A stretch of DNA of 64,000 nt from Nocardia albiluteola (GCF_018860155.1 NZ_JAHKNI010000008.1:248001-312000); one strand, 5' to 3'; shown: positions 49,375 to 58,904, numbered from the stretch's first letter. Program-made: numbers and translations. Notes: generated by a model from the sequence alone, not told the origin.

Positions 49375-49869
49375 TCACCAGCCCATGAACTTCTCCCACT
49401 CCGGGCTCGGATGGAAGTGGTTGTCGAAAATCTCTGCGCTGTCGAGGATTTCCTGCGGATCGGCGGTGCCGTTGCGGATCCGGTCGATCATCCGGAAGTA
49501 GTCCGCCCGCGCGACGCCAGGCATCAGGAACAGCATGTCCACCCCGGTGTCCTCGGGGGTGGCGAAGGCGTGCGTGGTGTTCGGCGGCACCAGCAGGAAA
49601 TCGCCGGTGCGGGCGGTAACGACCCGGTCGCCGGTCAGCACGTGCAGGCCGCCCTCGATGATGAAGAACATCTCCATCGTGTGCTCGTGGTGGTGCGGCA
49701 GCGCGCCCTGGGTGCCCTTGGCCATGACGGTGCGACTCGCGCTGATGCCCCCGCCCTCCCCGTCGCCGTCGGCCAGTAACCGGATCGACATGGGCGCCGC
49801 GCCCAGGACCTCCGCATCGTCCGCGCGGACCAGAAACGGCTCGGACTGACCTACATGCAGCATCGACAT
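49375..49869 (-). CDS. Cupin-domain protein
   Basis: A 164-residue single cupin barrel: GALPHHHEHTMEMFFIIEGG gives the metal-binding His/Glu set, and GDFLLVPPNTTHAF the second motif. Quercetin-dioxygenase-like proteins of this size are frequent in actinobacteria; no substrate can be named. ATG 49869 has AAGGGAG upstream. It is divergent from an ArsR relic/AHSA1 pair. Confidence 0.88.
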   Translation of the reverse strand: MSMLHVGQSEPFLVRADDAEVLGAAPMSIRLLADGDGEGGGISASRTVMAKGTQGALPHHHEHTMEMFFIIEGGLHVLTGDRVVTARTGDFLLVPPNTTHAFATPEDTGVDMLFLMPGVARADYFRMIDRIRNGTADPQEILDSAEIFDNHFHPSPEWEKFMGW

Positions 49870-49951
49870 GTGCTGTCTCCCTTCTTCACCGGGGAGACGA
49901 CGCAGCAAGCCCGAGCGTGACATCCGGGCCCGGACGCCGCCGCGGTAGCCG

Positions 49952-50137
49952 GTGCTCAAACACGCGGGCCTGGTCACCGACGAGGCCATCGGCACCCGGC
50001 GGGTGTACCGGCTCGATCCGCGCGGAATCGACGCGCTGTGCGCATATTTCACCCACTTCTGGTCGACGGCGATGTCGGCATTCCGCGATGAGGTGAACGA
50101 AAGGGCCCGGCAGGGCGAACCCGAGGAGCAGACATGA
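49952..50137 (+). pseudogene. Truncated ArsR-family regulator
   Basis: Sixty-one residues: VLKHAGLVTDEAIGTRRVYR, then LDPRGIDALCAYFTHFWSTA, the wing and C-terminal helix of an ArsR repressor that normally has about 110 residues. An in-frame TAG stands just before the GTG and the DNA-recognition helix is missing. Its stop overlaps the AHSA1 start (ATGA), the usual ArsR-AHSA1 operon arrangement, so this was once the regulator of the next gene. Confidence 0.75.
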
Positions 50138-50613
50138 CACAGGTACAGCACAACAGCGACGTCCGCATCGAATTCCTCGTCGAGGCGCCCCCCGGCAAGG
50201 CCTACGAGGTCTTCACCGCCGGCATCGGCAGTTGGTGGCCCCGCACCCACCACCTGGGCACGGGCACCCTGGCCGAGGTGATCGTCGAACCGCAGGTCGG
50301 CGGGCGGCTGGTCAACCGCGAAACCGACGGCACCGAATGCCCCTGGGGCACCGTGCTGATCTGGTCCCCGCCCGGGCATTTCGCGTTCTCCTGGGACATC
50401 TCCCTGGACTGGAAGCACCAGCCGGACCGGGCCCGCACCAGCCGCGTCGATATCACCTTCAGCGCCGCGGGCCCGGACCGCACCCGGGTCACCCTCGTGC
50501 ATTCGGGCCTGGAAAACCACGGCGACGGTTGGGAATCCATGCGCGCCGCGGTCGCGGACCCGAATGGCTGGCCCGCGATCCAGGACCTCTACGGCAAGGC
50601 CGTCGCGGCCTGA
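50134..50613 (+). CDS. AHSA1/SRPBCC-domain protein
   Basis: A 159-residue AHSA1-type protein (VEAPPGKAYEVFTAGIGSWW, WPRTHHLGTGTLAEVIVEPQ, VGGRL, TRVTLVHSGLENHGDGW). Such proteins are commonly encoded behind an ArsR regulator, as here, where the regulator is truncated. Hydrophobic-ligand binding is expected; no reaction is known. Convergent with mshC. Confidence 0.88.
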   Translation: MTQVQHNSDVRIEFLVEAPPGKAYEVFTAGIGSWWPRTHHLGTGTLAEVIVEPQVGGRLVNRETDGTECPWGTVLIWSPPGHFAFSWDISLDWKHQPDRARTSRVDITFSAAGPDRTRVTLVHSGLENHGDGWESMRAAVADPNGWPAIQDLYGKAVAA

Positions 50614-50631
50614 GCGATCAGCGCCGGCCGA

Positions 50632-51870
50632 TCAGAGCTGGATGCCCAGCAGCGCGTCGACCGCGGTGCCGATCTCGTCCGGCGCTGCGGCGTCCGGACC
50701 GCCGTACTCGAGCGCCTGCTGGGCCCAGTTGTCCACCGCGGCAAGGGCCTTGGGGGTGTCCAGGTCGTCGGCAAGATGCTGGCGCAGGCGCGCGATCGTG
50801 TCCCCGGCCGCCGGGCCCGAGGCCAGCGCCGCGGCGCGCTTCCAGGTGTCCAGGCGCGAGAGAGCCTCGGCGAGTACCGCATCGGACCATTCCCGGTCCT
50901 GCCGGTAGTGCCCGGCGAACAGGCCCAGCCGGATCGCCGCGGGATCGGTGCCGGCGTTGCGCAGCTTGGACACGAACACCAGGTTGCCGCGGGACTTGGA
51001 CATCTTCTCCCCGTCCAGCGCGATCAGCCCGGCGTGCACATAGTGGCGGGCGAACCGGCGACCGGCCACCAGCGCCTCGGCGTGGGCGGCGGAATACTCG
51101 TGGTGCGGGTAGATCAGGTCGCTGCCCCCGCCCTGGATGTCGAACTCGGGTCCGATCCGGTTCAGAGCGATCGCCGCGCATTCGATGTGCCAGCCGGGGC
51201 GCCCGGCGCCGAACGGCGCGGGCCACGAGGGCTCCCCGGGCCGGGCCGCGCGCCACAGCAGCGCATCGATCGGATCGCGCTTACCGGGCCGGGCCGGGTC
51301 GCCACCGCGCTCGGCGAACAACCGGTCCATGGTCGCGCGGTCGTATCCGGACTCGTACCCGAACTGCTCGGTGGCATCGTGGCGGAAGTAGACGTCCGGA
51401 TACTGCGCGTCGGCGACCGCATAGGCCGCACCGCTTGCCAGCAGCTTGTCGACCAATTCGACAACCTCGCCGACCGATTCGATGGCGCCGATGTAGTCCC
51501 GGGGCGGTAGCACCCGCAGCGCGGCCATGTCCTCGCGATACAGCGTGATCTCCCGGGTGCCCAGCTCGCGCCAGTCCACCCCGTCGCGCTCGGCGCGCTC
51601 GAACAGCGGATCGTCCACATCGGTGGTGTTCTGCACGTAGTGCACTTCGTGGCCGCCGTCGCGCAGCACCCGGTTCACCAGGTCGAAGGCCAGGTAGGTG
51701 GCCGCGTGCCCGAGATGGGTCGCGTCGTAAGGGGTGATGCCGCAGACGTACATGGTGGCCGTCGGGCCGGGGCTCACCGGGCGCACCTGCCGGTCGGCGG
51801 TGTCGAACAATCGCAACGGCGGTCCGGATCCGGGGACGGTCGGGACGGCGATATCGGACCAGGACTGCAT
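50632..51870 (-). CDS. mshC: Mycothiol ligase MshC (cysteine:GlcN-Ins ligase)
   Basis: A 412-residue cysteinyl-tRNA-synthetase-like enzyme that joins L-cysteine to GlcN-inositol with ATP, the penultimate step of mycothiol synthesis. YVCGITPYDATHLGHAATYL has the zinc Cys and HIGH-like motif, GRPGWHIECAAIA the second zinc Cys/His, and KMSKS the ATP loop. The length equals MshC and lacks the CysRS anticodon domain. ATG 51870. It heads toward the same neighbours as in mycobacteria (DUF3090 and histidine-phosphatase genes). Confidence 0.95.
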   Translation of the reverse strand: MQSWSDIAVPTVPGSGPPLRLFDTADRQVRPVSPGPTATMYVCGITPYDATHLGHAATYLAFDLVNRVLRDGGHEVHYVQNTTDVDDPLFERAERDGVDWRELGTREITLYREDMAALRVLPPRDYIGAIESVGEVVELVDKLLASGAAYAVADAQYPDVYFRHDATEQFGYESGYDRATMDRLFAERGGDPARPGKRDPIDALLWRAARPGEPSWPAPFGAGRPGWHIECAAIALNRIGPEFDIQGGGSDLIYPHHEYSAAHAEALVAGRRFARHYVHAGLIALDGEKMSKSRGNLVFVSKLRNAGTDPAAIRLGLFAGHYRQDREWSDAVLAEALSRLDTWKRAAALASGPAAGDTIARLRQHLADDLDTPKALAAVDNWAQQALEYGGPDAAAPDEIGTAVDALLGIQL

Positions 51871-52061
51871 GGAATCGAGAGTAAAGGTCTCCCGGACGTG
51901 CACGCCCGCCACCCCCGGGCAGCGGTGGTCCATGCCACTCCGGGCAAGCCGCGCCCACCTGCATACTCGCGCCGGATGCGAAAACGCAACCGTTGCAATC
52001 TCACAGGCACTAATGCCGAGGGATCGATCCGCGGGCCGATGCGCTCGGCCGCGGTCCGCGC

Positions 52062-52904
52062 TCAGAACGCGGGCCAGGGAATCGGGCGCGAGCTGCGGGG
52101 CATCGGCATCACCGGACGCTCCAGCAGCCGGCGCCCGCGCGCGGCCAGCGCGGCGATCTCCTCATCGGTGATGTGCTGGGCCAGTGCGTCCCCGATCCGG
52201 CCCGGGACGGCCTCGACGAACGTGCCGATGTCGGCGAGCAACTCCGCGTCGACCGGCTCCCCGGCCCACCCCCACAGCACCGTGCGTAGCTTCGGTTCGG
52301 TGTGCAGGCAGATGCCGTGATCGACCCCGTACACCTCACCGTCCAGGCCCTCGAGGGCGTGCCCGCCCTTGCGGTCGGCGTTGTTCAGCAGCACATCCAG
52401 CACCGCCATGCGCTGTAGCCGCGGATCGTCCGCGTGCACCAGCGACACCTCCGCACCCGCGCCGTCGACCGCGCGCAGCACCTCACGGAAGCCGTCGGGC
52501 ACCGCACCGGCGGGCACCAGGTCGACCAGGTCCAGGCGGTCGCCGTGCTCGGTGTGGTTGTCCACCGACTCGACCCAGCGCTGCACCATGCCCGGGCCCA
52601 GCGGGCCCTCCCGCAGGATCGTCTCGGGGATCACCGGCCAGCCCAGCGCCTGCGAGACCAGATACGAAGCCACCTCGCGGCCCGCGAGGGTACCGTCCGG
52701 GAAATCCCACAGCGGCCGCTCCCCGCGCACCGGTTTGTACACCACGCGCACGCCCGCATCGGCGGCATCGGGTGTGCGGTCGCGGACCGTTCCGTCGACG
52801 CCGATCTCACACACCAGGGTCAGATTGCTGGCGGTGCTGATGCGACCGATCACCGCCAGATCGCCGGAATAGAACCCGTCGCAGGCGCCGGCCACCTCAC
52901 TCAC
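52062..52904 (-). CDS. SCO1664-family protein (PI3K/PI4K-like fold)
   Basis: A 280-residue conserved actinobacterial protein with remnants of a phosphatidylinositol-kinase-like fold: VVYKPVRGERPLWDFPDGTL (Lys of the nucleotide site), MAVLDVLLNNADRKGGHALE (catalytic loop D..N) and VYGVDHGICLH (metal Asp). ATP binding is plausible; the substrate is unknown. It stands in a fixed group with DUF3090 and the histidine-phosphatase gene upstream and mshC downstream. Confidence 0.85.
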   Translation of the reverse strand: MSEVAGACDGFYSGDLAVIGRISTASNLTLVCEIGVDGTVRDRTPDAADAGVRVVYKPVRGERPLWDFPDGTLAGREVASYLVSQALGWPVIPETILREGPLGPGMVQRWVESVDNHTEHGDRLDLVDLVPAGAVPDGFREVLRAVDGAGAEVSLVHADDPRLQRMAVLDVLLNNADRKGGHALEGLDGEVYGVDHGICLHTEPKLRTVLWGWAGEPVDAELLADIGTFVEAVPGRIGDALAQHITDEEIAALAARGRRLLERPVMPMPRSSRPIPWPAF

Positions 52905-52987
52905 GACTTCGCCTCGCCGACGCTCGGCGCCGTCGTGCGCGCAGCACGCTGTAACGCTGGCTCACTCCGCTGCGCTCCGCTCACGTG

Positions 52988-53572
52988 TCAGTCCTCGAGA
53001 TCGCTCGCGCCGAAGATGTCGCCGCGCTTGTAGCCGTTGGTGCGCACACACATATGCCCCTTCGTGGACAGCGGTTCCCCGCACAGCGGGCATGGCGGGC
53101 GGCCCGCCGCGATCACCCGCGCCGACCGCAACGCGAACTCGCGCGCCTGCGACGGGGTCAGGAACACCCGCACCGCGTCGGGGCCCTCCTCGGTGTCGTC
53201 CAGCACGACCGACTCGTCGACCTCGGTCTCGGTAATCGCCAGCAACTCCACCACCACCGCGTTCGCATCCGCGTCCCAGCCCAGTCCCATGGTGCCGACG
53301 CGGAACTCCGCATCGATCGGGGTCTGCAGCGGCCCGGTGTCGGCCACATCGTCGGCCTGCGGGGGCACACTGGCCCCGAAACGGCGCGCCACCTCGTCCA
53401 GGAGCAGGCCCATCCGATCGGCCAGGACCTTGACCTGCTGCTTCTCCAGCAGCACGCTGACCACCCGCGGTTGCTCAACGGCCTGCAGATAGAAGGAGCG
53501 ATCGCCCGGCTCACCGACGGTTCCGGCGACGAAACGATCGGGGGTGCGAAACACGTGGATTGCTCGGCTCAT
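52988..53572 (-). CDS. DUF3090 family protein
   Basis: A 194-residue conserved actinobacterial protein: AIHVFRTPDRFVAGTVG at the start, a C-terminal zinc-ribbon-like pair (PPCPLCGEPL, GHMCVRTNGY) at the end. Function unknown. ATG 53572 has AGGAGG six nt upstream. Follows the histidine-phosphatase gene with a 32-nt gap; with the SCO1664-like gene it forms a group that travels with mshC in mycobacteria and relatives. Confidence 0.9.
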   Translation of the reverse strand: MSRAIHVFRTPDRFVAGTVGEPGDRSFYLQAVEQPRVVSVLLEKQQVKVLADRMGLLLDEVARRFGASVPPQADDVADTGPLQTPIDAEFRVGTMGLGWDADANAVVVELLAITETEVDESVVLDDTEEGPDAVRVFLTPSQAREFALRSARVIAAGRPPCPLCGEPLSTKGHMCVRTNGYKRGDIFGASDLED

Positions 53573-53604
53573 CTGCACCTCCTGAAACCACACTGCACTA
53601 CTTA

Positions 53605-54384
53605 CTACAAGGAATCGGGACTTTGGGAATTCCCATTATCCGCATCCGGCGGGCGACCGGTCGCCGCGTCGCCGGCGCTCGCGGCGGCGTTCGGTTCGGG
53701 ACCGACCTCGCCGCCGGGAACCGGCCCGGCGCGCTCGCCCGAGCGTTGCTCCGGCGGTGCGGACAGCGCGGACAGGTCCGCGCCGGTGTCGTTGACCCGC
53801 CACACGTACGGCGCGGTCGGGGTGTACCGCACGACGCTGATCGAGGCCGGTTCCACCATCAGGCGCTGGAAGCCGTCCAGGTGGATGCCGAACGCGTCGG
53901 CCAGGATCGACTTGATCACATCGCCGTGGGTGCAGGCCACCCACAGGGTGTCGCGGCCGTGCTCTTCGGCGAAGCGGCGGTCGTGTTCGCGGATGGCGGC
54001 CACGGCCCGGTGCTGCACCTGCGCCAGGCCCTCCCCACCGGGGAACACCGCTCCCGAGGCGTGGCCCTGCACGACCTTCCACAGCGGTTCGCTGACCAGT
54101 TCGGACAGCGCGCGGCCGGTCCACTGGCCGTAGTCGACCTCGAGGATGCGCTCCTCGGTCTCGGGCTCGAGGCCCAGCTTGTCCGCCAGCGGGCCCACGG
54201 TGCGCATGCAGCGCAGCAGCGGGGAGGCGACGATATGCTCGATCGGCAAGGGCGCCAACCGTTCCGCCAGCGCCTGGGCCTGCTCACGACCCCGGTCGGT
54301 CAGATCCACGCCCGGGCTGCGCCCGGCCAGGGTGCGGGCCGTGTTCGAGGTCGACACCCCGTGCCGCAGCAGGATCACCGTCAT
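53605..54384 (-). CDS. Histidine phosphatase (phosphoglycerate-mutase-like)
   Basis: A 259-residue histidine phosphatase superfamily protein of the actinobacterial MSMEG_4193 type. LLRHGVSTSN holds the nucleophilic His, PLLRCMRT the Arg, YGQWTGR and CTHGDVIKSIL the second His. The C-terminal 40 residues are disordered. It may act on a sugar phosphate or nucleotide; the natural substrate is not known. First gene of the group with DUF3090, SCO1664-like and mshC. Confidence 0.9.
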   Translation of the reverse strand: MTVILLRHGVSTSNTARTLAGRSPGVDLTDRGREQAQALAERLAPLPIEHIVASPLLRCMRTVGPLADKLGLEPETEERILEVDYGQWTGRALSELVSEPLWKVVQGHASGAVFPGGEGLAQVQHRAVAAIREHDRRFAEEHGRDTLWVACTHGDVIKSILADAFGIHLDGFQRLMVEPASISVVRYTPTAPYVWRVNDTGADLSALSAPPEQRSGERAGPVPGGEVGPEPNAAASAGDAATGRPPDADNGNSQSPDSL

Positions 54385-54678
54385 GGTCCTCAGCGTAAGC
54401 GATCACGAGCCGCGATCCACGACCGCGAGCCGTGCGTTCGCCGGGCATTCATTACGCCTACGGCGAATTCGGCTCCGTCCGTACCGTTTTGCCGACGCTA
54501 CCGCACTGTGCTACGCGCCCCGGGCGGCATCGGCGCCGAGCCCGTCGCGACCGGGTCCGCCGGAATCACCCGGATACCACCTGCCGACCGATCGGTACGG
54601 CGGTTCGCGGCGCCGGAGCGCGTCCCGAACGGATTGTGGCCCTAGGCTCTTGGATGTGACGGAAGTGTGGGCACGGTG

Positions 54679-55638
54679 ATGGAACAGCGGGCGGTCGGGC
54701 GCAGTGGCCTACGGGTCTCCCGGATAGGCCTGGCCACCCACACCTGGGGCAGGGAAACCGATCCGGACGACGCCGCGGTGCAGCTGGTGGCGTTCGTCGA
54801 GGCCGGGGGCACCCTGCTGGACACCTCTCCCGCCTACGGCGGCGGGGCGGCCCAGCGGATCCTGGGCGAGCTGGTGAACGAGCTGGTGCCGCGCGACGAC
54901 CTGGTGATCAGCGGCTGCGCGGGCCTGACACCGCGCCCGGTCACCGATCCAGACGGTGCACCCGGCGCCGAGCTGCGCTGGCGCGTGGACGCCTCGCGGC
55001 GCACCCTGCTGCGCCAGCTCGATCGCACCCTGACCCAGCTGGGCACGGACTACCTGGACATATGGAGCGTGGCGGCCTGGGATCCGCACACTCCCCTCGA
55101 CGAGATCACCGCGACCCTCGACGACGCGGTGCGCTCGGGCAAGGTCCGCTACGGCGGGGTGCGGGGGCTGGACGCGTGGCAGCTGGCCACGATGGCGTGC
55201 GCGGCGCCGATCACCGCCGCCCAGACCCCGTATTCGCTGCTCGCGCGCGGCGCCGAACACGACATCGTGCCCGCCGCACAGCATCATGGCGTCGGGCTGA
55301 TCGCGACGACCCCGCTGGCCTGGGGCATCCTGACCGGCAAATATCGCGACGGGGTGCCCGCCGATTCGCGCGGCGCGGAGGAGGCCACGGCCACCCAGAT
55401 CCGCGAGCGCCTCGACGATCACGCCGACCGGGTGGTCGATGCCCTGGTCACCGCCGCCGACGGCCTGGGCACCTCACCGCTGGCGGTGGCCCTGGCCTGG
55501 GTGCGGGACCGGCCCGCGGTGGCCTCGCTGATCGTCGGCGCGCGCGATATGGGCCAGCTGACCGGCGTGCTGGCCGCGGAAACCCTCGAACTGCCCCGCG
55601 CGATCGCCGCGGCCCTGGACGACGTCAGCAGCATCTGA
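54679..55638 (+). CDS. Aldo/keto reductase
   Basis: A 319-residue TIM-barrel oxidoreductase (MEQRAVGRSGLRVSRIGLAT at the start, DTSPAYGGGAAQRILGEL with the catalytic Asp/Tyr, GVRGLDAWQLATM, LVAWV-like SPLAVALAWV, SLIVGARDMGQL for NADPH). It reduces aldehydes or ketones with NADPH. The ATG at 54679 is chosen because other actinobacterial homologues begin MEQR; GTG at 54667 is in frame. Followed after 100 nt by the haem transporter operon, without visible linkage. Confidence 0.9.
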   Translation: MEQRAVGRSGLRVSRIGLATHTWGRETDPDDAAVQLVAFVEAGGTLLDTSPAYGGGAAQRILGELVNELVPRDDLVISGCAGLTPRPVTDPDGAPGAELRWRVDASRRTLLRQLDRTLTQLGTDYLDIWSVAAWDPHTPLDEITATLDDAVRSGKVRYGGVRGLDAWQLATMACAAPITAAQTPYSLLARGAEHDIVPAAQHHGVGLIATTPLAWGILTGKYRDGVPADSRGAEEATATQIRERLDDHADRVVDALVTAADGLGTSPLAVALAWVRDRPAVASLIVGARDMGQLTGVLAAETLELPRAIAAALDDVSSI

Positions 55639-55725
55639 GTCACCGGGTCACCGACCGCCGCCGCTGTGTCTTCGGTGAACGGACCGGGCCGGGCGCATCC
55701 CGCTCGCCCGTGACCCCGGCCACCC

Positions 55726-55744
55726 ACTTAGGCTAGCCTCATGA
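55726..55744 (+). promoter_or_regulatory. IdeR/DtxR-type iron box at the hmuT start
   Basis: ACTTAGGCTAGCCTCATGA matches the left half and centre of the IdeR consensus (TTAGGTTAGSCTAACCTAA). TAGGCT (55729-55734) lies seven nt before the hmuT ATG and may be the -10 of a leaderless promoter, so repressor would cover both promoter and start. Confidence 0.7.
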
Positions 55745-56796
55745 TCTGTCTCGATCGGATGCGCTCGTCCCGCGCCGGATCTGCCCGGCCACTGCGCCAC
55801 CTCGTGCCGGCCCTGTTCGGTGTGCTGCTCGTGACCGTGGTCGCAGCCTGCGGATCCTCCAGCGGCACAGGCGCTTCCGCGGCCGGGCGCGGGCCCGCCA
55901 CCGCCGTGCTGGCCGATCCGAACCCGGTGGTGATCGGCCCGGCGCCGCATCCGGCGTTGCCGGTGACCGTGCACTCCTTCGACGGCTCCCAGGTCACCGT
56001 GACCGACGCCGCCCGCATCGTCGCGGTCGACCAGTACGGGACGCTGGCCCAGACCGTGTGGGCGCTGGGACTGGGCGCGAACCTGGTCGGCCGCTCCACC
56101 TCCGCGGCGTTCCCGGCCGCGAAGGATGTGCCCAACGTCGCGGGCGGCAGCGGCAGCATCAACGTCGAAGCCGTTGCCGCACAACGGCCCTCGGTCTTCC
56201 TCACCGACACCGTCAGCGCCACCCCCACCATGCGCGATCAACTGAGGGCGCTGGGTATCACCGTGGTCTATTTCGACCCCGCCCGCACGCTGGCCGGGGT
56301 CGGCCCGCAGATCCAGGCCGTGGCCGATGCACTCGGGGTGAGCGAGCAGGGCAAGGCCCTGGCCGAGCGCACTCAGCACGAGATCGATGCCGCGGTCGCC
56401 GCGGTGCCCAAGCAGCATCCGGCGCCGAACATCGCGTTCCTGTATCTGCGCAGTACGGCGATCACGATGATGGCCGGGCCCGGTTTCGGCTCGCACGCCC
56501 TGATCACCGCCCTGGACGGCACCGACGCCGGCGCAGCGATCACCCAACCGTTCATCCCGATAACCAGCGAATCCATGATCGCGGCGAATCCCGATGTGTT
56601 CCTGGTGATGTCGGACGGCCTGAAATCGGTCGGCGGCGTCCAGGGGCTGTCCAAGGTGCCCGGCGTCGCCCAGACCACCGCCGGACGGGACAAGCGCGTC
56701 ATCGACATGGCCGATTCGGTGCTGCTGAGCTTCGGTCCCAACACCGGTCGCATCATCGCGGCCCTCTCGCACGCCATGTACGGCGCCCCGGCATGA
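55741..56796 (+). CDS. hmuT: Haem ABC transporter, substrate-binding lipoprotein
   Basis: A 351-residue periplasmic-binding protein for haem (class III). Lipoprotein signal with lipobox VVAAC (Cys at about residue 37). RIVAVDQYGTLAQTVWALGL and PSVFLTDTVS are typical of HmuT/PhuT. It catches haem at the cell surface and hands it to HmuUV. First gene of the hmuTUV operon; ATG 55741 directly follows the iron box and may be leaderless. Coupled to hmuU by an ATGA overlap. Expected to be repressed by iron-IdeR. Confidence 0.92.
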   Translation: MICLDRMRSSRAGSARPLRHLVPALFGVLLVTVVAACGSSSGTGASAAGRGPATAVLADPNPVVIGPAPHPALPVTVHSFDGSQVTVTDAARIVAVDQYGTLAQTVWALGLGANLVGRSTSAAFPAAKDVPNVAGGSGSINVEAVAAQRPSVFLTDTVSATPTMRDQLRALGITVVYFDPARTLAGVGPQIQAVADALGVSEQGKALAERTQHEIDAAVAAVPKQHPAPNIAFLYLRSTAITMMAGPGFGSHALITALDGTDAGAAITQPFIPITSESMIAANPDVFLVMSDGLKSVGGVQGLSKVPGVAQTTAGRDKRVIDMADSVLLSFGPNTGRIIAALSHAMYGAPA

Positions 56797-58001
56797 CCGA
56801 GCCGTCCGGATCGGCCTCCATGCCATCGGATTCGGCGAACTTGACGGGCGCAGGGCTCGAAGCGCAGGCACCCGAATCGGCCGCGGCCATCGAGGACCGG
56901 GCGTTCGCCGCGAACGGTGCAGCGGATGCCGAGCCGCATTCGGTGCAGCCCGGTCCGGCCCCGCGGCGGCGCTCGCGGGTGGCTGTGGTGTTCGCGGTGT
57001 CGATCGTGCTGCTCGTTGCGCTGGCGTTGATTTCCGCGGCGATCGGGCAGGTGCCCACGACGCCGCTCGAGGTCGCCGGAACCGTCCTGCATCGCATCGG
57101 GCTGGATTGGGGGCCGCTGCCCAGGCATCCGGCGGGGCAGATCACGTTGCTGCAGGTGCGGTTTCCGCGAGTGGTGCTGGCGATACTGGTCGGTGCGGCG
57201 CTGGCGACGGCCGGGGCGCTGCTGCAGGGGGTGTTCGCCAATCCGCTGGCCGAGCCGGGTGTGATCGGGGTGTCGGCGGGGGCGGCGGTCGGTGCGGGTG
57301 TGGTGATCGTGGCCGGTGGCGCGTTCGTCGCGGCGTGGTCGGTGGCAGCAGGTGCGTTCGTGGCCGGGCTCGGGACGACGCTGCTGGTGTATCTGCTCTC
57401 GCGCTCGGGCGGGCGGACCGAGACGGTGACGCTGGTGCTGACCGGTGTGGCGGTCAACGCGTTCGCCGGTGGGCTGATGTCGTTTCTGCTGTTCACCGCC
57501 TCGGATGCGGCCCGCGATCAGATCGTTTTCTGGCAGTTGGGTTCCCTGAACGGCGCGACCTGGCAGTCGGTGGCGGTGGTCGCGCCGCTCACCGCGGCCG
57601 GGGTGCTGGCCGCGGTGGTGATGGCCCCGCGGCTGGATCTGCTCGCCCTGGGTGAATCCGCGGCCCGGCATCTGGGTGTGGATGTGGAACGGTTGCGGCG
57701 CAACGTGATCCTGGTGGTCGCGATCCTGGCCACCGCGGGTGTGGCGTTCACCGGGATCATCCTGTTCGTGGGATTGATCGTGCCGCACGTGGTGCGGATG
57801 CTCGTGGGCCCGGCACACCGGGTGCTGATCCCGCTCTCGGCGATCCTGGGCGCGGTGATCTTGCTCGCAGCCGACATCGGCGCCCGCGACCTGGTCACCA
57901 ACGCGGACCTGCCGCTGGGCATGCTCACCTCGCTGGTCGGCGGGCCGTTCTTCTTCTGGCTGCTGCGCCGCACCCGCGCCCGCTCGGGAGGCTGGGCATG
58001 A
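56793..58001 (+). CDS. hmuU: Haem ABC transporter, permease
   Basis: A 402-residue FecCD-family permease with about ten membrane segments after an acidic N-terminal extension of about 60 residues. RFPRVVLAILVGAALATAGA, QGVFANPLAEPGVIGVSAGA and GLIVPHVVRMLVGP (the ATPase-contact loop) are family marks. Start and stop overlap with both neighbours. Together with hmuT and hmuV it imports haem. Confidence 0.93.
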   Translation: MTEPSGSASMPSDSANLTGAGLEAQAPESAAAIEDRAFAANGAADAEPHSVQPGPAPRRRSRVAVVFAVSIVLLVALALISAAIGQVPTTPLEVAGTVLHRIGLDWGPLPRHPAGQITLLQVRFPRVVLAILVGAALATAGALLQGVFANPLAEPGVIGVSAGAAVGAGVVIVAGGAFVAAWSVAAGAFVAGLGTTLLVYLLSRSGGRTETVTLVLTGVAVNAFAGGLMSFLLFTASDAARDQIVFWQLGSLNGATWQSVAVVAPLTAAGVLAAVVMAPRLDLLALGESAARHLGVDVERLRRNVILVVAILATAGVAFTGIILFVGLIVPHVVRMLVGPAHRVLIPLSAILGAVILLAADIGARDLVTNADLPLGMLTSLVGGPFFFWLLRRTRARSGGWA

Positions 58002-58834
58002 TCGGGATCCGCGGGATGTTCGTACGCGAGCACGGCATTCCCGAGCCTCCGGCCCATGGTGCGGTGACGCTGCGGGCGCAGGGGGTGAGCGTCGAGCGCG
58101 GCGGCGGGCGGCTGGTGCTGGATCGGGTGGATCTGGAGGTGGTGGCGGGGCAGATCCTGGCGCTGGTCGGGCCGAACGGCGCGGGCAAGTCCACGCTGCT
58201 GGCGGCGCTGGCCGGAGAGCTCGAACTCGCCTCGGGCACGGTCCAACTGGATGGTCGGGCGCTGCGCGACTGGGCGACGGTCGATATGGCGCGCCGGCGC
58301 GCGGTGCTGCCGCAGACCCACACGGTGGGATTTCCGTTCACCGCCCGCGAGGTCGTCGCGATGGGCCGCGCACCGTGGGCGCGTACCCCGCGCCGCGAGG
58401 ACGACGAGGCCGCCATCGACGCGGCCCTGGCCGCCACGGACGTGAGTCACCTTGCCGCGCGGACGTTTCCGGCGTTGTCCGGCGGCGAACGCGCCCGGGT
58501 CGCGCTGGCCCGGGTGCTGGCCCAGGACACCCACACCCTGCTGCTGGACGAGCCCACCGCCGCATTGGATCTGGGACATCAGGAGGCGGTGCTGCGCCTG
58601 GCGCGCGATCGCGCGGGCGCGGGCGCCGCGGTGGTGGTGGTACTGCACGATCTGGGAGTCGCGGCCGCCTACGCCGACCGGGTCGCGGTGCTCGAGTCGG
58701 GTCGCCTGGCCGCCTGCGGCTCCCCGCGCGAGATCCTCACCCCGGGCCTGCTGACCCGCGTCTATCAACATCCGGTCGAGGTGATCGACCATCCCGTCAC
58801 CGGCGCCCCGTTGGTCCTGCCGCTGCGCCGCTGA
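57998..58834 (+). CDS. hmuV: Haem ABC transporter, ATPase
   Basis: A 278-residue ABC ATPase: Walker A GPNGAGKST, Q-loop LPQTH, signature LSGGERARVALARVLAQ, Walker B LLLDEPTAALD, H-loop VLHDL. The GFPFTAREVVAMGRAPW segment is characteristic of HmuV. Last gene of the operon, overlapping hmuU by four nt. Confidence 0.95.
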   Translation: MIGIRGMFVREHGIPEPPAHGAVTLRAQGVSVERGGGRLVLDRVDLEVVAGQILALVGPNGAGKSTLLAALAGELELASGTVQLDGRALRDWATVDMARRRAVLPQTHTVGFPFTAREVVAMGRAPWARTPRREDDEAAIDAALAATDVSHLAARTFPALSGGERARVALARVLAQDTHTLLLDEPTAALDLGHQEAVLRLARDRAGAGAAVVVVLHDLGVAAAYADRVAVLESGRLAACGSPREILTPGLLTRVYQHPVEVIDHPVTGAPLVLPLRR

Positions 58835-58904
58835 CCGAATGCCCCGGCACCCTCGTTCCGCCCCACCGCCCTGCACGACCCCGGCGAACCGGTCGGCGGC
58901 GAGC

